The notes under the pieces were generated by a model that did no database searches, was not told where the DNA came from, and was given only the letters and a program-made list of their open reading frames with translations. From NCBI GenBank assembly GCA_964575895.1, contig CAZNTE010000002.1, positions 62,001-126,000 of the forward strand: 64,000 bases of DNA. Reading direction: 5' to 3'. The position numbers and the translations under genes are program-made. Of the stretch, positions 15,003-23,167 are shown piece after piece. The stretch comes from Gudongella sp964575895. GTDB lineage: Bacteria > Bacillota > Clostridia > Tissierellales > Tissierellaceae. Numbering within the stretch: position 1 is the stretch's first letter; each line of letters opens with the position of its first letter.

Positions 15003-15877
15003 TAATATCGCCTCCTGTTTTTTATCTCATCAAGTATCAACAAATAATTATCATATCTAGTCTTTCCAATTTCACCTGATAACACTGCTTCCTTCACTCG
15101 ACAACCAGGTTCAGACTCATGTAAGCAGCTTTGAAACTTACATTCACCCGTGTACTTATTAATGTCTCTAAAATAATACCTTAAGTCAGATTCTTCTTCA
15201 ATAAAGTCTAGGTTCAAAGAACTAAATCCTGGAGTATCTAGAACATATGAATTTTTATCAAGGGTTAATAACTCAACATGTCTAGTGGTATGCTTCCCTC
15301 TTGCTGTCTTCTTACTTACAGTGCCTGTTTCCATATTAAATATTGGACTTAGTAAATTAATTATTGATGATTTACCAGCTCCAGAAGGGCCAGCTATCAC
15401 TGTAATATGACCAAGTAGATGTTTTTTTAGTTCATCCATTCCAAATTCTGTTTTCGTACTAGTTAGTATAGTTACAAAACCTGCTTTGTTATAGATCCTT
15501 TTGATTTCCTCTGATCTTTCAGGATCAAGATCATACTTATTAATACACACTACTATATCAATATCCTGTTGTTCAGCCATTAAAATCATTTTATCAAGCA
15601 ACCAAGTATTAATAGCAGGATTCTTAATGCTAACCACAAATATGGCCTGTGATACATTAGCTACAGGTGGTCTAATTAGATGTGAGCTTCTATCATGTAT
15701 CTCTTGGACATAACCATTTCCATCTTCACTGGAAATGGTTATGCTTACCTTATCACCAACATATGGAATAATATTGTTCTCTCTAAAAACACCACGTGCT
15801 CTACATTGGATAAGACCATCTTCAGTGTCAACATAATAAAATCCACCGATACCCTTTGTTATTATACCTTCTATCAT
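15002..15877 (-). CDS. rsgA: Ribosome small subunit-dependent GTPase A
   Basis: RsgA is a circularly permuted GTPase that checks the decoding centre during late 30S maturation. The 291-aa protein has an N-terminal OB fold, then the permuted motif order: G4 NKYD, G1 GPSGAGKSS, the G2 region TARGKHTTRH, and G3 DTPGFSS, closing with a zinc-binding region CKFQSCLH...GCRVKEA. AGAGGA precedes the ATG, which comes directly after the prkC stop. RsgA is a known phosphorylation target of PrkC-type kinases in Bacillus, consistent with its conserved position. Confidence 0.96.
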   Translation of the reverse strand: MIEGIITKGIGGFYYVDTEDGLIQCRARGVFRENNIIPYVGDKVSITISSEDGNGYVQEIHDRSSHLIRPPVANVSQAIFVVSIKNPAINTWLLDKMILMAEQQDIDIVVCINKYDLDPERSEEIKRIYNKAGFVTILTSTKTEFGMDELKKHLLGHITVIAGPSGAGKSSIINLLSPIFNMETGTVSKKTARGKHTTRHVELLTLDKNSYVLDTPGFSSLNLDFIEEESDLRYYFRDINKYTGECKFQSCLHESEPGCRVKEAVLSGEIGKTRYDNYLLILDEIKNRRRY

Positions 15878-15878
15878 A

Positions 15879-17858
15879 TTAATCCTCTTTTACTCTTGTA
15901 AATTGATAAATATCATCAAAGTAAATTTCAAACTCTGCTCCTGTTATTCCTCTTACAGTAACTTCAAATGGACCATCTTCAGCTTTATGTTTTGAGTTAT
16001 AAACAGTCTCAGTCTTATTATTCTGTTTTCTAATTATAGTTACATTTGTTTGCTCCCTATCAGAAAATGGAGTAAGGACAAATGAAAAATCACTTTCAAC
16101 TTGACCAATCGGGTCAACTGGTTCTTCAGGATCTACAGGTTCTGTAGGTTCAACTGGATCAGGAGCAGGCCCTGAACTAATATATAGATCTACCGCTGTT
16201 CCTGTTTCTAAAGTAGTACCAGGATCATATGATTGCCATGTGACCTGATTTGGAGGTGCTGGATTTTCTTCATATTTTGTTTCTCCAACAACTAGATCCA
16301 TTCCAACTATTTCATTCATAGCTTGACTTATGGTCATTCCAACTAGTTGTATCATGACGATTTCTCTAGTTTCTTCACCTTTACTAACTACAACAGTAAC
16401 TCTAGTGTTTGGATCAACAGAAGTCATTGGTTCAACATCTTGACTAATTACTACATCAATTGGAATGGAATCGTGAAACTCATAAGTAACCGACATCCTT
16501 AAATTTGCTTCCTTAATCAATTCCTCAGCTTCCAGTAGAGATCTATTAACTAGTAATGGAACCGTTTCTGAGTCTTGTCCCATACTTACTATTACTCCAA
16601 CTGGATAACCTGGCCTAATTCGAACACCTTCATCTACATTTTGGGATATTATTTCCCCTGCATCATATTCATCGTTATTAACTCTTTCAATTACATTTAT
16701 TTGAAAATCATTTTCTTTTGCTAGCCCTTCAGCAGCTTCTAGTGTCATTCCTACTAAACTAGGCATTTGAATATCACCACTGGGACGTATGTTATCCTTT
16801 AGCTGTCTATATCCAAAAAATATTAGTGAAGTCAAGGCAAAGGCTGCAAGTATTGCCGCTATTATAATTAATGGTTTTTTTTCGTCCTTCTTCTTTTTTG
16901 TTTTCTTGGCCATGTTTTCAGTCTCCTCGATATCCCCTTTAGGTTTTCCATTAACTGATACCACAGGAATAACTTTTGTCATTTCGGATGTATTTTCTAA
17001 ACCATTTACTTTCTCAGTAATTATCAAATTATTAGCCCTATAGTTTTTCAGATCAGCTAACAATTCTGAAGCAGATTGATATCTATCGCTTTGTCTTTTT
17101 TGAACACATTTCATAATTATATTATTTAATTCAACTGGTATATTAGCATCTGCTTCAATAGGTGGCACCATTTCATCCTGAACATGTTTTAAAGCTACCC
17201 CAATAGGAGTTTCTCCATCAAAGGGCACACTTCCTGTTAACATTTCATACATGACTATTCCCGCTGAATATATATCAGACTTTTCATCTGTGTATCCACC
17301 TCTTGCTTGCTCAGGTGAAAAGTAGTGCACTGACCCTAAAACATTACTAGTTGTAGTTATGGTAGATGAGGTAACAGCTCTGGCTATTCCAAAATCCGTT
17401 ACTTTAACTCTTCCATCTTCTGTAATCATGATGTTGTGGGGTTTAATGTCCCTGTGAATAATATGATTATTATGGGCATTTAACAGTGCTTCAACTATTT
17501 GAATACTGTAATTTATGGCAGTCTCATGATCTAGTTTACCCTCTTTTATTATTACTTCCTTTAGGGTCTTACCCTTTATATACTCCATAACTATATAATG
17601 TATTTTTTTAGGTGGAGTATCTTCTGATCCAACATCATATATATTTAATATATTTGGATGAGAAAGACTAGCTGCTGCTTGAGACTCTCGCCTGAACTTT
17701 CGAATAAAGTCCTCATCCTCTGTAAACTCTTCCTTTAATACTTTTATTGCAACAAATCGATCTAAAAGATGGCATTTGGCTTTATATACAACAGCCATAC
17801 CTCCAATACCAATCTGTTCAACTATTTCATATCTATTTCCTAACATTCTTCCTATCAT
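15879..17858 (-). CDS. prkC: PASTA-domain Ser/Thr protein kinase PrkC
   Basis: PrkC is a membrane Hanks-type kinase that senses muropeptides or lipid II through extracellular PASTA domains. The 659-aa protein has a kinase domain (about 1-270) with GIGGMAVVYKA, the catalytic HRDIKPHN and DFG (VTDFGIAR), a juxtamembrane KKTKKKKDEKK stretch, one membrane span (about 330-350), three PASTA repeats, a proline/glutamate linker of EPVDP-type repeats, and a terminal domain of about 75 residues that I do not recognise. Its cognate phosphatase gene prpC precedes it by four bases. Because PrkC responds to wall fragments, its closeness to the muropeptide island downstream is suggestive but could be coincidence. 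Confidence 0.96.
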   Translation of the reverse strand: MIGRMLGNRYEIVEQIGIGGMAVVYKAKCHLLDRFVAIKVLKEEFTEDEDFIRKFRRESQAAASLSHPNILNIYDVGSEDTPPKKIHYIVMEYIKGKTLKEVIIKEGKLDHETAINYSIQIVEALLNAHNNHIIHRDIKPHNIMITEDGRVKVTDFGIARAVTSSTITTTSNVLGSVHYFSPEQARGGYTDEKSDIYSAGIVMYEMLTGSVPFDGETPIGVALKHVQDEMVPPIEADANIPVELNNIIMKCVQKRQSDRYQSASELLADLKNYRANNLIITEKVNGLENTSEMTKVIPVVSVNGKPKGDIEETENMAKKTKKKKDEKKPLIIIAAILAAFALTSLIFFGYRQLKDNIRPSGDIQMPSLVGMTLEAAEGLAKENDFQINVIERVNNDEYDAGEIISQNVDEGVRIRPGYPVGVIVSMGQDSETVPLLVNRSLLEAEELIKEANLRMSVTYEFHDSIPIDVVISQDVEPMTSVDPNTRVTVVVSKGEETREIVMIQLVGMTISQAMNEIVGMDLVVGETKYEENPAPPNQVTWQSYDPGTTLETGTAVDLYISSGPAPDPVEPTEPVDPEEPVDPIGQVESDFSFVLTPFSDREQTNVTIIRKQNNKTETVYNSKHKAEDGPFEVTVRGITGAEFEIYFDDIYQFTRVKED

Positions 17859-17862
17859 TTCA

Positions 17863-18600
17863 TCACCTCAATAAAAATCTAATACCAATAACAGTAATAT
17901 TGTCTCTTCCGCCCTTATCTTTTGCCAATGAAACGGCACTATCACAGGCTTCTTGTACATCTTTAATTCCAATAAATAAATCCTTTAATTCATGCTCTTC
18001 AATCATATTAGTCAATCCATCACTACAAAACAATATTATATCATTTTCCTTAAGTTCAAATGAATTTATATCAATACATATATCCTCATTTGTACCAACT
18101 GCTCTAGTTATTACATTTTTTTGAGGATGTTTCATGGCTTCTTCAATGGATATATCTCCGTTTTTAAGAAGTTCATTTACTAAGGAGTGATCATCTGTTA
18201 TTTGTTTAAGCTCTTCATTCCTTATAATGTATGCTCTACTATCTCCCACATGCCCTACATAAAGTTTAGCATCTTTTATGTATCCCAAGGTTATTGTAGT
18301 TCCCATTCCATTACAATCTTCTATAACTTGGGAATGATTTAGCAACTCTCTGTTTGCTTTTTTTATGGAATCAAGTATTTCCTTTTCTATATTTACTATT
18401 ACATCATCATCCATAAGTCTTGAACTAAGAGAAGTGGTAATTATAGACACAGCCATCTCACTGGCTACTTCACCTGCCTTGTGACCACCCATGCCATCAG
18501 CAACAATAAATAATGGAAAATCTGAATTCTTAGATACAAACATAGAATCTTGGTTAATTTGTCTTACAATACCAATGTCAGTTGAAGCACCTACAATCAC
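17863..18600 (-). CDS. prpC: PP2C-family Ser/Thr phosphatase PrpC (Stp)
   Basis: PrpC reverses phosphorylation by PrkC. The roughly 245-aa protein has the PPM metal-binding motifs in order: IVRQINQDS, VADGMGGHKAGE, MGTTIT, HVGDSRAY, CSDGLTNM and GRDNITVI. A longer reading frame begins at 18654 but would overlap rlmN; a GTG at 18600 preceded by AAGAGGTG gives the canonical N-terminus IVGASTDIGIVRQ and no overlap, so I choose it. It forms the conserved pair with prkC. Confidence 0.95.
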   Translation of the reverse strand: MIVGASTDIGIVRQINQDSMFVSKNSDFPLFIVADGMGGHKAGEVASEMAVSIITTSLSSRLMDDDVIVNIEKEILDSIKKANRELLNHSQVIEDCNGMGTTITLGYIKDAKLYVGHVGDSRAYIIRNEELKQITDDHSLVNELLKNGDISIEEAMKHPQKNVITRAVGTNEDICIDINSFELKENDIILFCSDGLTNMIEEHELKDLFIGIKDVQEACDSAVSLAKDKGGRDNITVIGIRFLLR

Positions 18601-18611
18601 TATATCACCTC

Positions 18612-19649
18612 TTAATCTTGATCTTCTAATACACTTCTTCTCAATTGACCACAAGATGCACTTATATCGCTACCCATCTCTTTTCTAATTGTTGTTTGAA
18701 CACCAAACCTTTGGAGTAGATTCTGGAATTTAAGAACATGATCCTTGTCAGGTCTTCCTTTATCGTACTCTTTAATAGGATTCAAAGGTATTAGATTAAC
18801 ATGGGATAAAAGCCCCTTTAATAGTTTTGCGATTTCCTTAGCTTCGTTTTCTGAATCATTTACTCCTTCAATTAATGTATACTCGAATGTAATTCGCCTA
18901 TTTGTAATCTTGACATATTCATTCAATGAATCCATTAGCTCCTTTAAACTATATCCCTTGGCTATGGGCATAATCTCCTGTCTCTTTTCATCAAATGGAG
19001 AATGAAGAGATATGGATAGGGTAATGGGAATATTCTCCTTAGCAAGTCTATATATGCCTGGTACTATTCCACAAGTGGATAAGGTAATGCTTCTTAAGCT
19101 AATGTTTCTACCTTTCTCATGATTAATGATATTAAAAAAGTCTAAAACATTATTAATATTATCCAGGGGTTCACCGCTTCCCATTAGGACCACATTAGAT
19201 ATTCTTACCCCTAAATCTTTCTCTGCAGTATAGATCTGATTTAACATTTCAGCTGCACTTAGATTTCTAATCAAGCCCTCTTTAGTGGAAGCACAAAAGC
19301 TACACCCCATTCTACAGCCTACTTGAGTTGATATACATTGGGAATACCCATGTGGGTATTTCATTACAACACTTTCGATTATATTATTATCATCAAGAAC
19401 ATATAAATATTTTGTTGTATCGTCTTTTTGAGAATTATACTTTCTTAATATTTTCATGTCTGATACTTTATAGATACTTGATAGTTTTTCTCTTAATTCC
19501 AAGGGAATCTGACTGATATCTAATATATCCTTTCCATCTCTTTGATGGAAAAATCTAAATATCTGATCTGCCCTGAATGACTTTTCTCCAATATTTTCAA
19601 TGGCTCCCCTTAAATTTTCATATGTTAAGCTATTAATTTCTTTCATCAT
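18612..19649 (-). CDS. rlmN: 23S rRNA/tRNA (adenine-C2)-methyltransferase RlmN
   Basis: RlmN is a radical-SAM enzyme that methylates C2 of A2503 in 23S rRNA and A37 of some tRNAs. The 345-aa protein contains the iron-sulfur motif CRMGCSFCAS, the GSGEPLDN glycine-rich SAM motif, SLHSP and the C-terminal catalytic cysteine in ISASCGQLR. Two adjacent ATG codons could both start it; AGGGGAG precedes. It lies between rsmB and prpC, the same order as in other Firmicutes. Confidence 0.97.
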   Translation of the reverse strand: MMKEINSLTYENLRGAIENIGEKSFRADQIFRFFHQRDGKDILDISQIPLELREKLSSIYKVSDMKILRKYNSQKDDTTKYLYVLDDNNIIESVVMKYPHGYSQCISTQVGCRMGCSFCASTKEGLIRNLSAAEMLNQIYTAEKDLGVRISNVVLMGSGEPLDNINNVLDFFNIINHEKGRNISLRSITLSTCGIVPGIYRLAKENIPITLSISLHSPFDEKRQEIMPIAKGYSLKELMDSLNEYVKITNRRITFEYTLIEGVNDSENEAKEIAKLLKGLLSHVNLIPLNPIKEYDKGRPDKDHVLKFQNLLQRFGVQTTIRKEMGSDISASCGQLRRSVLEDQD

Positions 19650-19683
19650 ATACTCCCCTAATTTTATATTATATATGAAATTA

Positions 19684-21027
19684 CTAAAGGATGCTATTAT
19701 TCTTGATCATTTTAGCTATAAAAAAACCATCAGTCCCATGAATACTAGGTAGTAGCTGTAAATATCCTTCTTTTTGTGATTCATTTATAGTTTTCCCATG
19801 AAGAGTAAATGGCTGTAATGTAAAATTTGGATGTTTTTCCAAAAAGTTTTTTACCTGCTTTAGATTCTCATCATCATTAATCGTACATGTACTATATACT
19901 AAGGTTCCTCTATCCTTAACATAACCCGCAGCAATATCAAGCATTCTCTCTTGTATATTTATTAATGATCCTATTTCCTCTACTGATCTATTCCATTTAA
20001 TGTCAGGTTTTCTTCTTATCAAACCAAATCCTGAGCAGGGAGCATCAAGTAGTAAGTAATCTATTTTTTCAAACAAGTCCACGTCTTTTTTAAAGGCATC
20101 GTATATTTCAGTTTTAACTGATTTAATTCCCAATCTCAATAGATTTTCTTTAATTAAATTAATCTTACCTTCATTTAAATCTCTTGCCAGCATCTTTCCC
20201 CTGTCATTTATGTGCTGGGCTATATGGGTTACTTTACCTCCTGGAGCTGCACACATATCTAAAATAAAACTACCTTCAACCGGATTTAAGGCTTCAGTAA
20301 CCAACATACTACTTTCATCTTGAATGGTAAAGAATCCTAGAGAAAATTCATTGACTGAAGTTATCCCTGAGGGATTTTCAACGATTATACAATCTTTTGA
20401 ATACTCACCTTTTCTTACCTTATAACCTTTATCTTTTAATCTATCCATCAATACATTTATGCTAGTTTTTAAGGTGTTGACCCTTATGTTTAATTCTGCC
20501 TTAGAATTGCTCGCCATGAGTAAATTCTTTGCTAGGTCCTTTCCCAGTTGGTCTTCCCATAACTTAACTAAATAATCTGGATAAGATAATGATTTGCTTA
20601 AATCCTCATCTTCAATCTTATCCATCTTAAGTTTGAATTTTTCTTTATCTCTAGTTATAGATCTAAGAACCCCATTTACAAAACCAATAGCACCCTTATT
20701 AGAATACTTCTTTGCAAGGTTTACTGATTCATTTACTGCAGCGCTCTCTGGTATTCTATCAAGATAAAGAAGTTGATATACTCCAATTCTTAAAATCTGC
20801 AAGACCATAGGATCTATTTTCTTAAGTCTAAGAGAAGATTGCTTGGAAATCACGGAGTCAATATATCTTTTATTCTCCAATACTCCATAAACCAATTCTC
20901 TGGTTAGATTAGCTTCTTTAATGTCAGCATCCTTGTGAATTTTTTCTTGTAATAATTTATTGGAAAAGGATCCTTCATTTTCTATTTCAAGTAATATATT
21001 TACTGCACTTTCTCTAGCAGGTACCAT
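19684..21027 (-). CDS. rsmB: 16S rRNA (cytosine967-C5)-methyltransferase RsmB
   Basis: RsmB (Sun) methylates C967 of 16S rRNA. The 447-aa protein has an N-terminal NusB-like RNA-binding domain (about 1-140) and a C-terminal SAM methyltransferase with motif I MCAAPGGKVTHIA, motif IV DAPCSGFGLIRRKPDIKW and the catalytic cysteine in YSTCTINDDEN. GGAGGG precedes the ATG. A terminator follows the yugP gene just upstream, so rsmB probably begins a new transcript with rlmN, prpC, prkC, rsgA and rpe. Confidence 0.97.
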   Translation of the reverse strand: MVPARESAVNILLEIENEGSFSNKLLQEKIHKDADIKEANLTRELVYGVLENKRYIDSVISKQSSLRLKKIDPMVLQILRIGVYQLLYLDRIPESAAVNESVNLAKKYSNKGAIGFVNGVLRSITRDKEKFKLKMDKIEDEDLSKSLSYPDYLVKLWEDQLGKDLAKNLLMASNSKAELNIRVNTLKTSINVLMDRLKDKGYKVRKGEYSKDCIIVENPSGITSVNEFSLGFFTIQDESSMLVTEALNPVEGSFILDMCAAPGGKVTHIAQHINDRGKMLARDLNEGKINLIKENLLRLGIKSVKTEIYDAFKKDVDLFEKIDYLLLDAPCSGFGLIRRKPDIKWNRSVEEIGSLINIQERMLDIAAGYVKDRGTLVYSTCTINDDENLKQVKNFLEKHPNFTLQPFTLHGKTINESQKEGYLQLLPSIHGTDGFFIAKMIKNNSIL

Positions 21028-21041
21028 CTTAATCCCTCCAT

Positions 21042-21064
21042 AAAAAAAGGGGGATAAATCCCCC
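21042..21064 (-). terminator. Rho-independent terminator after yugP
   Basis: GGGGGAT/ATCCCCC-type stem with a short loop, followed by seven T on the minus strand, overlapping the yugP stop codon. It lies directly ahead of the rsmB ribosome-binding site. Confidence 0.85.
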
Positions 21065-21747
21065 TATCTCCTTCTATTTGTCATTGCTAATAATCTTAAT
21101 AACTCAGCAACTGCAACAAGTGTAGCTGCTACATAGGTCAATGCTGCCGCATTTAATACTTTTTTAGCTGGTTTTAATCCTTCATTTGGTATAATTCCAC
21201 TTTCCAGTTGACCAATAGCTCTTTTACTAGCATTAAACTCAACAGGCAGTGTAACTACTTGAAACAATACTGCTGCTAAAAATAATGCAATTCCAACATC
21301 AATAAAGAAAGGACTTATTACAAACCCTAGAAGTATAAATATCCATACCATTCTAGTTCCAATATTGGCAATAGGAGCTATTGCACTTCTCAAAGTCAAA
21401 GGTACATACCCTTCTGCATGTTGCATGGCATGTCCAACTTCATGGGCTGCAACACTTACTGCTGCTATGCTACTTCCACCATAAACTCCCTCCGATAATC
21501 TCACAACTTCTTTTCTTGGGTCATAATGATCAGTTAACTGTCCCCTTACAGCCTCCACATTAACATGTGTCAATCCATTTCTATCTAATATATATCTTGC
21601 AACTTGTGAACCTGTTAAACCAGATTGACTGGGAACCTTTAAGTATTGGCTAAAAGTATTTTTAATCTTCATCTGAGCAAAGGCCGCAAAAGCAAGTGCT
21701 GGTAAAACAAAAATAAAAAATTCTGTTCCATAGAATCCACCGTACAT
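21064..21747 (-). CDS. yugP: YugP-like membrane zinc metallopeptidase
   Basis: The 227-aa protein belongs to the YugP family of small membrane proteins with an HExxH zinc motif, here AAHEVGHAMQH, and a second hydrophobic half with about four membrane spans in total. The family start MYGGFYGTEFFIFVLPALAF and the SQSGLTGSQVARYIL and VEFNASKRA segments are present. Its substrates are not known. It is one base from the fmt stop, in the common Firmicutes order priA-def-fmt-yugP-rsmB. Confidence 0.9.
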   Translation of the reverse strand: MYGGFYGTEFFIFVLPALAFAAFAQMKIKNTFSQYLKVPSQSGLTGSQVARYILDRNGLTHVNVEAVRGQLTDHYDPRKEVVRLSEGVYGGSSIAAVSVAAHEVGHAMQHAEGYVPLTLRSAIAPIANIGTRMVWIFILLGFVISPFFIDVGIALFLAAVLFQVVTLPVEFNASKRAIGQLESGIIPNEGLKPAKKVLNAAALTYVAATLVAVAELLRLLAMTNRRR

Positions 21748-21748
21748 A

Positions 21749-22687
21749 TTATCCCTCTTTTCCTAGAATAGTTCCTTCTTCAATCCTATTGCCTCTTAAA
21801 AACTCTTCAACAGTCATTTTTCTTTTATTAGGGAACTGTAGTTCCTTAATAACTAGATACCCCTCTTTAGCTATAATATAAATTCCTGTATCATCTACTT
21901 TAGTAACCTTACCATAAGTATTATCATGATCAGAATAAATCACTTCAGCACTGTGAATCTTAATCATATCATTATTATAAGTTGTAAATGCTGATGGCCA
22001 TGGCTTAAGCCCTCGAATTTTATTGAAAATATTTTCTACCTTGTCCGACCAGTTAATATTACCTAAACCTTTATAAAGCATTGGTGCATATGAGGATTCT
22101 AAATGATCCTGTACTATAAACTCAGCAGTATTATTGACAATTTCTTCAATTCCTTTGATTATTAGTTCCCCACCTAGTTCAGATAACTTATCATGAATTG
22201 TGATGGCATCATCATAACTATTTATTTCCAACTCTTCTTTTAATATCATAGGGCCAGTATCAAGACCCTCTTCCATCTTCATTATAGTTATTCCAGTTTT
22301 CTCATCACCATTTAGTATCGCCCAATTTATAGGGGCTGCTCCTCTGTACTTAGGAAGAAGTGATGCATGGATGTTTAAGCAATGATATCTAGGTGAATCA
22401 AGTATGTCTTTTCTCAAAATTTGTCCATAGGCAACAACTACAATAAAATCTGGATTTATTTCCTTAATTTTATCTACAACTGATTCATCATTTATATTGT
22501 TTGGTTGAACTACTTCTAATCCAAGCTCTAAGGCCTTTTCTTTTACAGGTGTAAACTGCATTTTTTTACCCCTGCCCTTTGGCTTGTCCTGCTGTGTTAT
22601 TACCAGTGGAATTTCCATTCCAGCATGGTATAAACTAACTAAAGCAGGAATAGAAAATTCTGGTGTCCCCATAAAAATTATCTTCAT
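21749..22687 (-). CDS. fmt: Methionyl-tRNA formyltransferase
   Basis: Fmt formylates initiator Met-tRNA using 10-formyl-tetrahydrofolate. The 312-aa protein begins IIFMGTPEFSIPAL and has the catalytic region HASLLPKYRGAAPINWAI, the GDEKTGITIM segment and the C-terminal tRNA-binding domain (GLKPWPSAFT). Its ATG overlaps the def stop in an ATGA arrangement, coupling formylation and deformylation enzymes. Confidence 0.97.
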   Translation of the reverse strand: MKIIFMGTPEFSIPALVSLYHAGMEIPLVITQQDKPKGRGKKMQFTPVKEKALELGLEVVQPNNINDESVVDKIKEINPDFIVVVAYGQILRKDILDSPRYHCLNIHASLLPKYRGAAPINWAILNGDEKTGITIMKMEEGLDTGPMILKEELEINSYDDAITIHDKLSELGGELIIKGIEEIVNNTAEFIVQDHLESSYAPMLYKGLGNINWSDKVENIFNKIRGLKPWPSAFTTYNNDMIKIHSAEVIYSDHDNTYGKVTKVDDTGIYIIAKEGYLVIKELQFPNKRKMTVEEFLRGNRIEEGTILGKEG

Positions 22688-23157
22688 TCTTCCTCATCCT
22701 CTTTTGGTTCGTCGAAAACTTCAGTAGCCTTATCAGTATATAGTATTCCATCAAGATGATCTATTTCATGACAAAAAACCCTTGCTGGATACCCTTCTAC
22801 ATTATATGTGACTTCTTCACCCTTTTCATTTAAAAATCTGACCTTTATTTTTTCTGGACGATCAACATAACCTCTGTAATTAGGGACAGATAAACATCCT
22901 TCAATATCCTTAATTTCTCCTTCTTCCTGTATTATTTCTGGATTTATTGCTTTTATTGGTTCTTCTGTAATATCAAGCACTATAACTCTTTTCAATACAC
23001 CTATCTGAGGTGCAGCCAGTCCAATCCCATTGGCCTGTCTCATGGTTTCCACCATATCATCTAATAACTGTAATACTCTATCATTTATTTCTGTAACTTC
23101 TCTTGATTTCTTCCTTAAAATGGGATCTCCATCAATTCTAATATCTCTTAATGCCAT
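22684..23157 (-). CDS. def: Peptide deformylase
   Basis: Def removes the N-formyl group from nascent proteins using a bound metal. The 157-aa protein has the three family motifs: GIGLAAPQIG, EGCLSVP (cysteine ligand) and HEIDHLDG (histidine ligands and catalytic Glu), followed by an acidic tail. An in-frame upstream start at 23190 is less likely; the ATG at 23157 has GGAGGG six bases ahead and gives the usual MALRDIRIDGDPILR. Confidence 0.97.
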   Translation of the reverse strand: MALRDIRIDGDPILRKKSREVTEINDRVLQLLDDMVETMRQANGIGLAAPQIGVLKRVIVLDITEEPIKAINPEIIQEEGEIKDIEGCLSVPNYRGYVDRPEKIKVRFLNEKGEEVTYNVEGYPARVFCHEIDHLDGILYTDKATEVFDEPKEDEEE

Positions 23158-23167
23158 TGTTTCCCTC

